Assembly (NCBI RefSeq): GCF_000283155.1
Contig: NW_004454166.1
Location: 17,337,352-17,401,351, forward strand
Source: Ceratotherium simum simum
Lineage: Eukaryota > Chordata > Mammalia > Perissodactyla > Rhinocerotidae
DNA: 64,000 bases
Direction: 5' to 3'
This document shows positions 21,046 to 31,728 of this stretch, piece by piece (the first letter of the stretch is position 1; each line of letters opens with the position of its first letter). The notes under the pieces were generated by a model. That model searched no databases, had not been told where the DNA came from, and saw only the letters and a list, made by a program, of their open reading frames with translations. A program made the translations under genes and the position numbers.

Positions 21046-22349
21046 CTAGCCAGTCGCCTAAACTCGGCTGTGGCCCTCGCAACTACCCAGTGAGGCTGGT
21101 GTGACATCCCCATTTTATAGGCGGGTAAACAGAGGCCCTGAGAGCCCATGCAACTTGCCCACACTCAGAGCCGGGGAGTGCCGGTAGAGATTCAAACCCA
21201 CTAAGACCGACTCTTATCAACCACGCTTGGTGTGCACACCACTGCAGCCCGCGGAAGATCATTAACAACCCGGGCAGGGTGAAAGCCGAGGCTCTAACTT
21301 CATAACGAGGCTCTGGTCCTGCACAGTGCCTGCCGGCTTTCTCAACTGTTCTCTCATCCTTCAAGCACCTGACGCTTAAGAACAGCCTTGGGAAGGGGGC
21401 AGGACAGGAATGGGAGCCACTGTGTGTGTGGGGGGGAAACTGAGGCCCAGAGATGGGGAAGAGATTGTTCCCAGTCACCCAACAAAAACACACACACACC
21501 TTGGCCCCCACTAGCCGGCTTGAGTATCTTCTCCAGAAGCTCGCCCACGTACAGCCGCATCTGCACAGCCCTGCCGTCCTGACCACAGGAGCCCAGCAAG
21601 CCTTTGGCCATTCGTCCCCTCCAGCCCCTGGGGCATGATGCTGTAACACCACAGTGGCCATTTCTCACCCACTCTCCCAGTGCCCCCCACTCCGCTGCCC
21701 CCCTCCCTCCACTGTCACTCCTGAGCCCCATCTAAGTGCCAGCATGTTAATCAGACTGGCGGGTGAGTCTGTCTGTCTTCAAGCCCGGAACACGGCCCAG
21801 GACCGGATGGGCACCGGTGGCTGATGTGACGAGCCCTGGACAGTCACTCCTCCACACGATGTCCTGAGGCCCAGGGGCACAGTGGGGCCACCAGGCTTCT
21901 CAGCCATCCTGGGGGAAACCAGGCGCTGGTAACTTCAGGATCCTGGGGGCTGAAGGCTGTGTTATTCTGTCCTCAGCCCCTCTTTGAGCTCCCGACATCT
22001 CCCTCCCCTGGGAAAGAAATGAAACCCCCCCCCAACATCACCCACTCCTACCTGCCCAGGTTGCTGCATTTACCCCACGGGGTTACATTCCACAGGAGTA
22101 TGGGCGTCAGAGGAGGCAGATGAGGAGCTCAGGAGTGGGCTGAGAAGAACCAATGGGAGCCTGGCTTGGGAAGTGGACACCCAAGTTCCAGCCTGAGTGA
22201 CGCTGGACAAGTGTCTCCCCCTTTCTTAGCTTTGGAAGCTTGGGGGCTTGAGATTATTTCTAGGGGTATCAGAAATGACCTTCCAGCATGAAATCTCCCA
22301 GGTTAATTTGATTCCACTTGCCCACACAGGCAGAAACACGTGCTGATGG

Positions 22350-22570
22350 GAGCCTGCAAGGCTCAGGGGGTTAGGGTACACGGGTTTTGTGGGTTCTTCA
22401 GGTTATCTCTTGAAAGCTGTGTGGCCTTGGGCAAGTTGCTTCACATCTCTGAACCCCAGATTCCTTGTCTGTAAAATGGGGATAATACTGACTTTACAGG
22501 ATCCTTGGGATGATAAATGAGACCACGTGCCTGAAGTCCTGGCCCAGTGCCCAGCTGGCACAGAGCTCAC
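22350..22570 (+). repeat. MIR SINE
   Basis: Strong core: GTGTGGCCTTGGGCAAGTTG, CTTCACATCTCTGAACC, TGTCTGTAAAATGGGGATAA and tail CAGTGCCCAGCTGGCACAG. Confidence 0.88.
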
Positions 22571-22926
22571 CCGCAAATGACTTTGGCCATGTCCGTGAAA
22601 CGCAAATACGGCCTACGGCCTGCTCCCTGCAGAACTGAGTTTAATTCTCCTGGCTCTGGAGCTTCCTCAACATCAACCACAGTTCTCGCTTTGGGTCCTG
22701 TACCCAAAAAGGGACAGCCAGCCCTCCCAAGTGGACAGGAATGATGCTATCTCCCTGGTACCCTCTTCCCTGTGGCCCCCAAACTGGTTCCAGAGGTCAC
22801 TGACCCAGCTAGAAACTGTGCCCCCACCCTGAATAGCCAAGGAGGGGAGGAAACGGGCATTCCTCAGTCAAGTGGAACATGGGTGATGGGGAAGGTGTGG
22901 CCATATCGAGGAAACACCCATGCAGA

Positions 22927-22948
22927 CACACACACACACACACACACA
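22927..22948. repeat. (CA)n microsatellite
   Basis: About eleven perfect CA units in AKNA intron 1. Confidence 0.9.
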
Positions 22949-23214
22949 CTGAAATTCACGCCCCTTGAGAAGCGTCAAACAAAGAAACGTGCACCTGCAG
23001 GACAGCATTGCTAACAGTAAAACTTTGCTGAGCACCTATTATGTCAAAGACTTTCCATGGCTTAGGATGCCATTATTTAATCCTCATGCCAATCCAAGGA
23101 GGTAAGAATGATGATGTCCACTTCACAGGAGAGGAAGCTGGGTTTGAGCCAAGCTGTCTGAATCCAGACAGTACAATCTTAATCCCTTTGTGACTGAACT
23201 CACAGTAGGTGAAA

Positions 23215-23600
23215 AGGTTGGCAACAACCTCGCTGTCCAATAACAGGGGATCATTGACATAAATTGTATTTCCACTCAAAGGACTATTAGGCAGCTATTA
23301 GCAGTCAAACTGTAGAAGAATAGGAAGTGATGTAAAAAACTGTGATACGTTATCTGAACAAGTCAGTTATAAAATAATATAGATCTAGTTTGAGTCCATT
23401 CAAGAAAAAAACAGTGAAATATGGAGGAAGGGAGGGATGAAGGGGAGAAGAGAGAGAAAGGTGCTCCAAAATATTTACAATCATCATCACTAGGTGGTAG
23501 AATTATTGGCAAGTGTACTCTTTTTCCTTATGTGTATTTTCTAAAACTAAGAGTTGCTTTAAAAATAAGAGTAAAACGAACACTTACTATTCTTAAAAAA
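23215..23600 (+). mobile_element. Ancient L1 3' end
   Basis: Diverged L1 words: CAACCTCGCTGTCCAATAAC, GACTATTAGGCAGC, ending in TTAAAAATAAGAG and an A-rich stretch near 23600. Confidence 0.5.
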
Positions 23601-24559
23601 AACAATACAAGAAAAAGCCACCACCCAGCACGCCTGGGAAGTGCTTCGCTCTGATGAGACCTGGGGCACGCCCCTCGTCAGTCGCCTGGCCATGAAGGTT
23701 GGGAAGAGTGATGGGCTCTGTGAGGCCCTTTGCAGCTCTGACCTTTTGTGACATTCTGTGACATTCTGTAATTCCCACCCCACACCCTCTCTCTTCCTCT
23801 TTTTAAACTCTGATACTATGCATTCTTTCCTGTGCCTATAGCCATGACGCAACATGTAGGAACGTGTGAAAATCATAAAAAGGAAAGAAGCAATCAGCCC
23901 CCAGCCTTAGCCACTCTTAACATTTTAGGGCATGGTGTGTATTATCTGATTGGAGCCTCATGGTCAGGCATTTAACAGATAAAGAAAGGCCCAGAGAGGT
24001 TACACAACTTGCTCAAAGTCACACAGCACATGAAGGGCAGAGTTGAGTCAGCACCCACAAGGAAAGCATTACCCTCCAAATGCATCCCTGACTTAGGGGG
24101 GCTGAGTGCAGCCTCCTGGGCCCTGAGGCCCCACCCAGTCCTTGGTCCTTGGCTGTGGTCCCAAAACTCGGAGAAGACTGACAGCTAGGCATCCCACTCT
24201 GGCTTTGATGACCTGATGGGCTCTTCCCCCAGAAGAGGCTCAGCAGGAGGGATGAAAGGGCGGATGCTGACGAGGATCTAGGGGCAGGAGTGGGACCACC
24301 CTGGGAGCAGGTCTCTCAGCAACTGGGCTGGAGTTTGGCTGACACTTGGCAAGAAACATCAGAGCCAAGAGGGGACTGTGGGCTGGGGCGGAGGAGGAAC
24401 CGAGGAATTAAAAAGGCGAAGGTTTGGGGGCAGAAAGGCCTGGGTGCAAACCTGGCAGCTCTGACCTTAGCTATGTTTCCACACCTCTCTGCTATCCTCA
24501 TCTCAGGGGCGTGCGTGTAAAGTAACGGGACACTGCGTTCGCACGGTTTAGCACACGGG

Positions 24560-24640
24560 GGCGCTGTCAGCCTCCTCCTGGCTCCTCTGGCCAATCAGCG
24601 CTTCTTCCCCGGGGCCCCGCCCCCGGCTCAGCCTCGAATC
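24560..24640. promoter_or_regulatory. CCAAT plus GC-box cluster in AKNA intron 1
   Basis: GGCCAATCAG at 24589-24598 is followed 17 nt later by a GC box (CCCCGCCCCCGG, about 24616-24627) in an otherwise repeat-rich intron. The layout resembles a small TATA-less promoter. AKNA is reported to use more than one promoter, so an alternative start is possible, but no start site can be proved from sequence. Confidence 0.35.
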
Positions 24641-26639
24641 CCTCCCGCACAGGCTGCCGGACAAATCTTCTTAGGGCATCACTCTGCTTAAAGGCCATTG
24701 ACGGCTGCTGTCACCTTCAGGTTAGAAGCCAGACTTTTCGGCCTCGAATTCAGGCTCCTACTAACCCGTCCCCAGGTCAGACGGCTGCTGCATCGCGCAG
24801 CTCCCATCACAGACCAGGAGCCTCATCTCATACAGGCTTCCTTTCTAGATCCCACACTGCAGGGAGCGGCTTGAGGGGTGTGCCTTGTGGCCTGGCTTCC
24901 CTGGGGCTTCCTACAGCGCCAGGAACCCTCAACTCCTGGTTACCATGCAGAGCAAGGGCAGCCTCTCATCCCCCAACACCCTTCACATGCAGCTCTCTTA
25001 AAAAAAAAGGAAAAAAGAAAAGAAAAAGTCCTGATTTGTGGCATTTACTGATTTCCATAGTGTAAATACCCTCACTCTGGTCCATTTCAAGGTACCAACA
25101 CGGTGTCACTAAGCAAGCATGGGGAAGAGACGCACACAATCAGCTCTCACCAGATGGCACACTCCTGCAACATCACACAGTAAGGACCACGAACCCCAAT
25201 GAAGAGCTGTGTGACCTCAGGTAAATGACTTAACCTCTCTGAGCCTCAGGCTTCTCATTTGTAATACGAGGACAGCAACAGCACCCACTTCAAAATAGAC
25301 GAGAGCTGCCCCCTTCGCAGACCTCACTCCTTGCAGTAAATTCCTTGGGCCTCAGTTTCCTCATCTCCAAACTTAGAAGGTGGGCTGAGCAACTTTCCGT
25401 GATGCCACCTCTCCTGAGCCTTACAGTGGCACTGAAGCGGGCATCCTCATTCCCATTTTACAGACGGGAAAACTGAGGCACTCGGCGCTGAAGCCGGGCT
25501 GGGGATCTGAACCAAAGTCTTCTAACTCTCGGTCTCCAGATCTGTCCCACCTCCCGGGACTGAGGAAACATAAAAGGACCTGGAATTCTGCTGGTGACTG
25601 AGCTGGATGCCTTACAAATACCCTCTCTTGCCTCCCTCACGGGGGTAAACTGAAATGTCCGTGGCGTCCACCAGTCTCCAAACTACCGGCTCAGCACAGC
25701 CGCCGCGGGGCCGGGGCTGTTCCCGGTCTCTCTGCAAACCCCAGCCCTGGCGCCTCTGGCGGGCTGTGCAGGCTGGTGGGAGCTGATGAAATCCCCTTGC
25801 AAGAAACAGCCCAAATCACATGTTTCAAACGCAAACCGCTGAACTCGGGGAGGCAAAGGCCCCACATGGGCACTTCTCCCTCATGCAGAAGAACTGAGAC
25901 CCCTCCGGGGAATAAACCCAAAGAGTCCGGGAAACACCATGGGGTCCATCCCCCTGTTGGTAAGCCAGACTTAGACCCCCTCAAAAGGATGGGCAGAAAT
26001 TCTGTTTTCTTGACCAAACAAAACCAACAGCTGAAAAATAAAACCCACCAACTAAAGAGGAGGTGCCTGGAAAATTCTAGTGGGAAGTCCCTGTATGTAT
26101 CTACTCTCAGTCCTTCATGCTTCAGTTTCAGCCATTTCTTCTCATTCTGTTCTAGAGGATAGGAACAATGTCTCTTTTCACGCAGCCTGTCTCAGTTTCT
26201 CTTCTCAGCTCCAAAATAGCTCCCAGTTTGTTATCAGCAACCTTCGTTTCCAACTTTCTCACTCAGAAGCAGAAGGAGTTGAAACCGTAGATAATGATGA
26301 GCTCCAACCTGTCATTTCTTTCAACAAAAGCCAGGGAAAGGAGCAGGAAAGAGTGTCGTCCAAGGGTGCACAGCAAGCAGGCTCTGACTGCCGGTGCCAG
26401 CTCCAACGCACTGGGGAGAAGCCAGCTCTGCGCCTGCCCTGCTGTGCGCCTTAGGGCAAGCCGCGCCCCCTCTCTGGGCCTCAGTCTCCCCATCTGTGTA
26501 CCAGGAGAGGCTGACCTTATTTCTGCAGTCAGTTCCAGTCCCTACCACTATCGGAGCTGCCCACCCTCACGCTGGCCCCTGCTCTACCTCCCTCCCCCTG
26601 CCAAAAAGAGGAAAAGAAACTTGCGTTGGGCGTCCGGGG

Positions 26640-27440
26640 AGGGCGCGAGGCTCAGAGTTGTCAGGCTGCGCGGGTTGTTGCCGGGTGAGCGAACCTCACA
26701 CAAATCCCAGGACAGAGAAGTCCCACCTCCCCGGTAACCACAGCGACCCGGGCCACACCTCCAGCCCAAACACAGCCCGAGGCCCCGCCAAGGACCAACC
26801 CCGATCCCTGGGGACCCCTCCCCGCCCTGCGACCAGCCCCAGCCAGAGACTCAGCCAACGCCCCCATTGTGCAGAGGCGGAGACTGAGGTTGGAAGGTGG
26901 AGACTGGGGACCCCCGCAGCCGGCCGAGTCTGAACTTGGACCCTGATCGCCTGCCCAGGGCTCCCTACCATTCCCGGAGCGGCGATCCCTCTCCTCTCCG
27001 TGCGCGTGGGGTTTCCACGTGGGAGGGACCGAAAGCAGCGCCATCCCTGCGGATCGGAACCCATCGGCGCTGTCCGCTCTCCCTCCCCATTCCCCCGACC
27101 GAGAAACTGAGACGCAGCCCGGCGCCGGGACCCGCCCGGGACCCCCCGCGCGCCCCTCCCGCCTCACCTGCTGGCCCGCGCGCCGGTGGTTTCCTGGAGT
27201 TGAGCGGCAAACAAAGGCCTCCAATCCGGGCGCGGGGCGGGGCGGCGACGTTTTGCATAATCCCCGAGGCCGGCCTGTGACGGGCGGGGGCGCAGCCCGG
27301 GGGGCGTGGCCTCGGGAAGATCCACCAATCGCAGAGAGACGGCCGCCTGTGGCCCGCCCCCAAGGGTTCGGAAATCGCAGATCTGGGAGCTGAGGCTGCC
27401 CCGGGACCCCGCCCGGGCGCAGACGGGAGACCGAGGCCCG
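26640..27440 (-). promoter_or_regulatory. CpG-rich AKNA promoter region
   Basis: About 800 bp rich in G+C and CpG, unlike the flanking DNA. Elements seen: CCAAT motifs on the plus strand at 27221-27225 and 27324-27328 (ATTGG in the gene's direction), a GC-box run (GGGGCGGGGCGG) around 27233-27244, and a TTTTGCATAA element at 27251-27260, one base off an octamer. Its place upstream of the non-coding exon donor supports it as the main AKNA promoter. The GC-rich stretch also holds several long ORFs in both strands that I regard as composition artefacts. Confidence 0.7.
27168..27215 (-). other. AKNA: AKNA non-coding first exon (approximate 5' end)
   Basis: On the minus strand a good donor, GGCCAGCAG followed by GTGAGG (27162-27167), lies in the CpG-rich block upstream of the first coding exon, with promoter-type elements directly behind it. 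The 5' end given is only a guess: no TATA box fixes the start site, and CpG-island promoters usually start at several positions. Splicing to the acceptor at 13090 would create a 14-kb first intron. Confidence 0.55.
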
Positions 27441-28134
27441 CAGTGCAGACCTTGTGCAAGGTCGCACAGAGCCAAGGCGAGGAACAAGTCACAACCTCTC
27501 ATGGAACAGACTACTTCATAATGGTAATAATAATAATAAACTTCTCTTGCTCACGTGTGTGTCCGGCACTGTTGGAAGCTCCTAACTATGCTCCATCCTC
27601 TCCTATGGGGAAGGTAGGTATTGTCATTTAGCCCCCAGGTGTATTTCAGTCTACACCACCATTAGACAAGGGGAGAAACCCAGGGCCGCAGAGAAAGAAC
27701 TTGCCCAAGGTCCCTCAGTGAGTACAGGACAGAACTCTTCCCTTCTCCACTGAAAGCGCGCCTTGAAGGTGGCGGTGTCAGGTGTCCGACTGGCCTGGGC
27801 TCTCGCCCCGGTTCTGCCACTGGCTGCCCCTGAATGTCAGGTAGATGGAATTCCTAACTCCCGCTTCACAGGGTAGCTGAGGGGAATAAATAAAGAAACA
27901 CAGCACCAGGCCTATAAGAAATAAATCAATGGCACTAATTTTAAAAGCTCCTCCACCAATCCTAATTCACAGGGAGGGTGTGGTGATGGGCGGGGAGACA
28001 GGAAGTGACTTGTCCCAAGGTCCCACTTCCAGCTGTCCTGCAGCCCAGTTCTTGTTCCTCTTAGCAGAAAAGCTCCTCCCAGTCCCCAGGTCGTTGGAGA
28101 CTGCCTACACACATATCCAATGGGAATCATACCA

Positions 28135-28345
28135 GCAGCTTCTGTTCACTATAAAGGCCTACTCTGTGCCAAGGGCAAACATTTTAGCTAATCCTTACAA
28201 TAATTTTCAGGTTAGGTTAGTATTATGCTCCCCATTTAAAGATGAGGAAACTGAGGCTCAGAGAGGTTAAGTGACTTGCCCAAGATCACACAGCCAGGAA
28301 GTAGTGGAGGTAGAATTTGATGGCAGGTGTCAGACTCTGAGGAGG
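28135..28345 (-). repeat. MIR SINE (minus)
   Basis: Textbook reverse MIR core: GAGGAAACTGAGGCTCAGAG, AGGTTAAGTGACTTGCCC, AGATCACACAGCCAGG. Confidence 0.92.
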
Positions 28346-29264
28346 GGACTCTGAGCTCTGCCTTGTTCTCTGTCCTCGCACTCCCTGTATGGGGCTACTC
28401 TGGGCAAGCAGAGAGGGCTCCAGGTGATTCGAAGGCCAGCTCAGCCCTTGCTTGGGGAAACCCAGGCTCAAGCCAAAATCCCGCCCTCTTTCCGCCTCCT
28501 CTTTCTTCTAGCAGCAGACCCTGGGACTCTAGCCCTACCTCCCCCTCCAGCTCTGGCAACGTGAGTAAAGATGATATGGCCACAGGTTTGGGTGGCCAGG
28601 TAGACCTCTGGCCCCTCCCTCCCTCAGTATTCAAAGCTGCCTTAGCCCGTAGTGTTGGGTCCCTTCACAAGACAACAGGACACGTGCTTGTCCTGGGCGT
28701 CATGTTGTGGACCTCAGGCAGCCGTGGGTCCAAATTCGTCCTCTACCACTCGCTAGCTGTGCAGCTCTGGGCAAGCAACTGGACCTTTCTAAGCCCACCT
28801 GCAAAGGAACGTTTTTTAGGTTTAAAATTCCACTGGGAGGGGACCCTCACTCCCAATGGGCCACAGCCCGGGAGTCGGGCCCAGGAATTTCAGAAGCGAC
28901 AGTTCCAGAAACTGTCCTTTTTTCCGCGTACAAACTTGGGACCGCGGGCAGCAGCTGCAGGGGGCTCTCTGTCCCCCGGGGTGGGACGGAGTGGGGAGAC
29001 GACTGGTTCAAGGCACAGGAAGTCACGACCTGCCCCAGAGCTCAGAGCAGGTCAGTGACAAGCCTGAAATTCACACGGTGAGCCAGTGAGAGACGAAGAC
29101 CTCTTGGTTCAGAACAGAGGCACAAGACTTGGGTCTGGAAAAGCGGTGGTGTTTCTTCATTCGCCCTCATCCCGACTGCAATCATCCCCCGGGGCCTGAC
29201 TCTGAGCTGTGGTCCACACGCAGCATCCCAACATCCATCAGGGGCGAGTAGCAGTAGCCCCATT

Positions 29265-29725
29265 GTATTCACTTCCTGTGGCTGTGTAACAAATTGCCAC
29301 CAGTTCAGGGCTTAAAACAACACTAATTTGTTCTCTTACAAAGACAGGTCAGAAGTCCAAAATCAGCAGGGCAGGTTCCTTCTGCAGGCTCTGAGGGAGT
29401 ATCCGTTTCCCTGCCTTTTTCAGCTTTTTCAGCGGCCGCCTGCATTCCTGGGCTCGTGGTCCCTTCCTCCACCTTCAAAGCGCATCACGCCAGCCTCTGC
29501 TCCCTGCATCACGACACTTTTTCCTCTTCTGTGTCAGATCTCCCTCTGCCCCCCTCTTCCGAGGACCCTTGTGATGACATGGGGCCCGGCCCAGATAATC
29601 CAGGATAACCTCCCCGCCTAAACGCCTTAATCACCTCTGCAAAGTCCCCTTGCCATATAAGGTAACATTCACACCTTCCAGGGATCTGGATATCTTTGGG
29701 GGCCATGATTCAGCCTGCCACACCC
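29265..29725 (+). mobile_element. Interspersed repeat, family not assigned
   Basis: Recognisable from TGTGTAACAAATTGCCACC, GGCTTAAAACAACACTAATTTG, CAGAAGTCCAAAATCAGC, CCAGATAATCCAGGATAACC and TTTGGGGGCCATGATTCAGC, a combination seen in many copies in mammalian genomes. I do not remember the family name with certainty (LTR-like or LINE end). Confidence 0.6.
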
Positions 29726-30839
29726 ATTTTCCAGACAGGGAATTGGGCTCAGGAAGTTGAACTCACTTGCCCATGACCGCACAGGGTATGGAGTCTGACG
29801 CCAGGAGATCTGGGGCTCCTGTGGCCGGGTGAGGGTTATTCCCTGCAGGCGTATTAGGACTGGGGAGCGATATACGGAGTCCCCTGGGAGGGGCTGGCCT
29901 TCAGGGATACGGCTGCTTCAGAGTCAAGTGGAATCCGGGGCTCTGGCCTCAGGTGGTCTCCTTGGGCTGGGGAGGGGACAGGGGCAGCTGAGAGGAAGAC
30001 GTGGTGCCAGTCTGTGGAATCAACTGCCCCCAGCCCACGTCTGGCAGACCCCTGCACCCAGGGCTGGACAAAGCAGGACCTCTCGAACTCGCCTGCCCCA
30101 GAGAACCCCTGGGGATGGAGGAAATGGGCACCGGCTGGCACTGGGGAGCTGCAGCAGACTACAGTTTGCCCCCACCCTCCCCGCCCCCTCCACGTGTTTT
30201 TGCTTCTAACACCCACTGCCCTGGGCTCCTGGGACAGCTTAGCCTGTGCGGGGAGAGGGTGGGGAGTGACTGGGCATTCACTGCCTCCCCCAGGCCTTGT
30301 CCAAAGACGGACAGCCTGGAAGCCCCGTCCCCTTGCCCTGAGTGGGGACAGCTCTAGGCCTAACTTACACGCCAGTGTCCCCTGTGGGATCAGGCTGCAG
30401 CCGCCCTCCCAGGCCTTTGCCTGAAATCCTGCTCTGCTTGGCTTCCCTCCTGACTCTCTCCTCATTTACTGCCCTCCCCGCCGCCCCTTCCTTAGTGAAC
30501 CATGCGCCTACAAATCCTCATCTCAGAGTCAGGTCCTGGACCCGCCCTAAGATGGGCCACCTCTCCGTGTTGAAACATCCACGCACGTTGTGCATTCTAC
30601 CCCATAACACACCTGTGTGTTTTAATCAAAAAGCATTCTCTGTAAATAACCTTCAAGTAAGATGTGCCAAGATGCGGGTGCGGCTCAGGGGCCCCTGCAC
30701 ACCTGCTGCCTGTCCCAGATTGAGCTGTGCAGGGGGACCAGGGGAGAGGGGGTGGCGTGTGATGCTCTGGGGCCTCCCTCTGTCCTACCCACCCCTCTCT
30801 CCGTGTCGAGTAATCAAAACCCCAGCCACACGGGCAGGC

Positions 30840-30882
30840 CACACAGCACGCTGCACCCCAACCTTGTTCAGATCTCTTTATT
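30840..30882 (-). terminator. WHRN: WHRN polyadenylation region
   Basis: AATAAA occurs on the minus strand at 30877-30882, about 680 nt after the stop codon. Roughly 30 nt further on comes a GU-rich stretch (GTGCTGTGTGG on the minus strand), as expected of a cleavage and polyadenylation site. Cleavage is probably near 30855-30867. Confidence 0.8.
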
Positions 30883-31545
30883 GAAAAATTAAAGTCATAA
30901 GCTCTGTATATAAATACACTGACGTCGCTGGTCACCTGCAAGGCCTCTGGGGTAGGCTGGGGGTGCAGTGGGAAGCTGGGGTCCCCAGGGGTGTGGAGAG
31001 GGAAATAAATAATAAATACCATGGGGACAAGGAGCTGGGAGGGGGGATCTGAATGGGGGGCGGCTCGGTGCTTATTTGTGGCACTAAGGTCCTGCAAGAC
31101 GCCCCCCAGCTGGGGGCCATGTCCACGAATCCTTGCGTGACCCACTCCAGATGAAGGCTCTGGCGTCTGGGGATGGGCCGGGTCCTAGCTGGCCAGGGGG
31201 CAGCAGTGCCCCATCCAACCCAGAGTAACAGGCCCTGGCAGGCCTCAGGTGCAGTGTCAAGACACAGGTGCTCTGCCCAGCCCTTCCTTTTCCCCATCCC
31301 GAAACCCACACTTGTATAGCGCCTGCTGTGTACTGGGCACGGCACCAGATCCTGACCCGACCTCTGTTTGCCCGCCCGGCTCTCTTCTCCCGGTTCTGGT
31401 CCAGTGGACCGGGAAGGAGTACGGGGAGATCTTCCTGCCACCCTGGCCATGCAGCCCCAGCCCTCGCAGAGCTTAATCATGCCAGGAGGGAGGAGGACCA
31501 GGGCCGGGGGCCAGGCGGCCGTGGGAGGCCCGCGGGCCTTGGCCC
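30860..31545 (-). other. WHRN: WHRN 3'UTR
   Basis: Runs from the TAG stop to the AATAAA site, about 680 nt, with no intron signal. It carries an AU-rich element at 31003-31019 close to the poly(A) site. Apart from that the UTR is GC-rich. Confidence 0.75.
31003..31019 (-). promoter_or_regulatory. AU-rich element in WHRN 3'UTR
   Basis: The minus strand reads TATTTATTATTTATTT, with two overlapping AUUUA pentamers including the UUAUUUAUU nonamer, standing out in a GC-rich UTR. Such elements bind mRNA-decay proteins in other transcripts; a role here is inferred. Confidence 0.45.
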
Positions 31546-31728
31546 CTACAGCATCACGTTGAACTCGGTGACCAGAAAGTCGATGTAGTCCCGCTCCTTG
31601 GTCTTGAAGGCCTCTGCGATGAGGCGCGCGGCCTCCCGATGCTCCTTGCCCCGAAGCGTCACCCCATTCACTTCCAGGATCACATGGCCCACCTTGAGCT
31701 GCCCAGAGTTGTGGGCCGAGCCACCTCG
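31546..31728 (-). CDS. WHRN: WHRN exon 12: PDZ3 second half and C-terminus
   Basis: The acceptor is CCTCTGCAG and the exon starts CGA GGT GGC. It encodes [22 protein letters not shown], then the PDZ alpha-2 helix [14 protein letters not shown], the last strand DYIDFLV and TEFNVML followed by TAG (31546-31548). This is 60 codons plus stop. The sequence is almost identical to human whirlin as I remember it. The 3'UTR continues to about 30860 in the same exon. Confidence 0.97.
   Translation of the reverse strand, partial: RGGSAHNSGQLKVGHVILEVNGVTLRGKEHREAARLIAEAFKTKERDYIDFLVTEFNVML

Larger units (their letters stand above)
13090..27167 (-). other. AKNA intron 1 (14 kb): repeat content
   Basis: The intron is packed with old repeats. 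Plus MIRs: about 13140-13370, 18560-18700, 19615-19850, 22150-22240, 22350-22570, 24420-24530, 25180-25300 and 26430-26560. Minus MIRs: about 15190-15320, 17235-17340, 17790-17900, 18450-18540, 21090-21215, 21430-21500, 23010-23190, 23930-24060 and 25425-25550. It also holds an L1 3' end with an ERE inside it (13575-14330), L2 pieces (about 14330-14560, 16465-16880, 18905-19400, 20400-21045, 24650-24850), MER-type DNA-transposon pieces (15565-15690, 19070-19150, 19570-19615), an L1 end near 23215-23600 and a short CA repeat (22927-22948). Two promoter-like clusters are listed separately. Confidence 0.7.
27300..30840. other. AKNA-WHRN intergenic spacer
   Basis: Between the AKNA promoter and the WHRN poly(A) site. 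It contains minus MIRs (about 27560-27730, 28135-28345, 29740-29830), a plus MIR (28690-28810), and an interspersed repeat at 29265-29725. The remainder (29.83-30.84 kb) is unique GC-rich sequence without a recognisable gene. Confidence 0.7.

Noticed and set aside
26661..27502. Several long Arg/Pro/Gly-rich frames in the CpG block
   Set aside because: High G+C removes stop codons; compositions and overlaps on both strands suggest chance.
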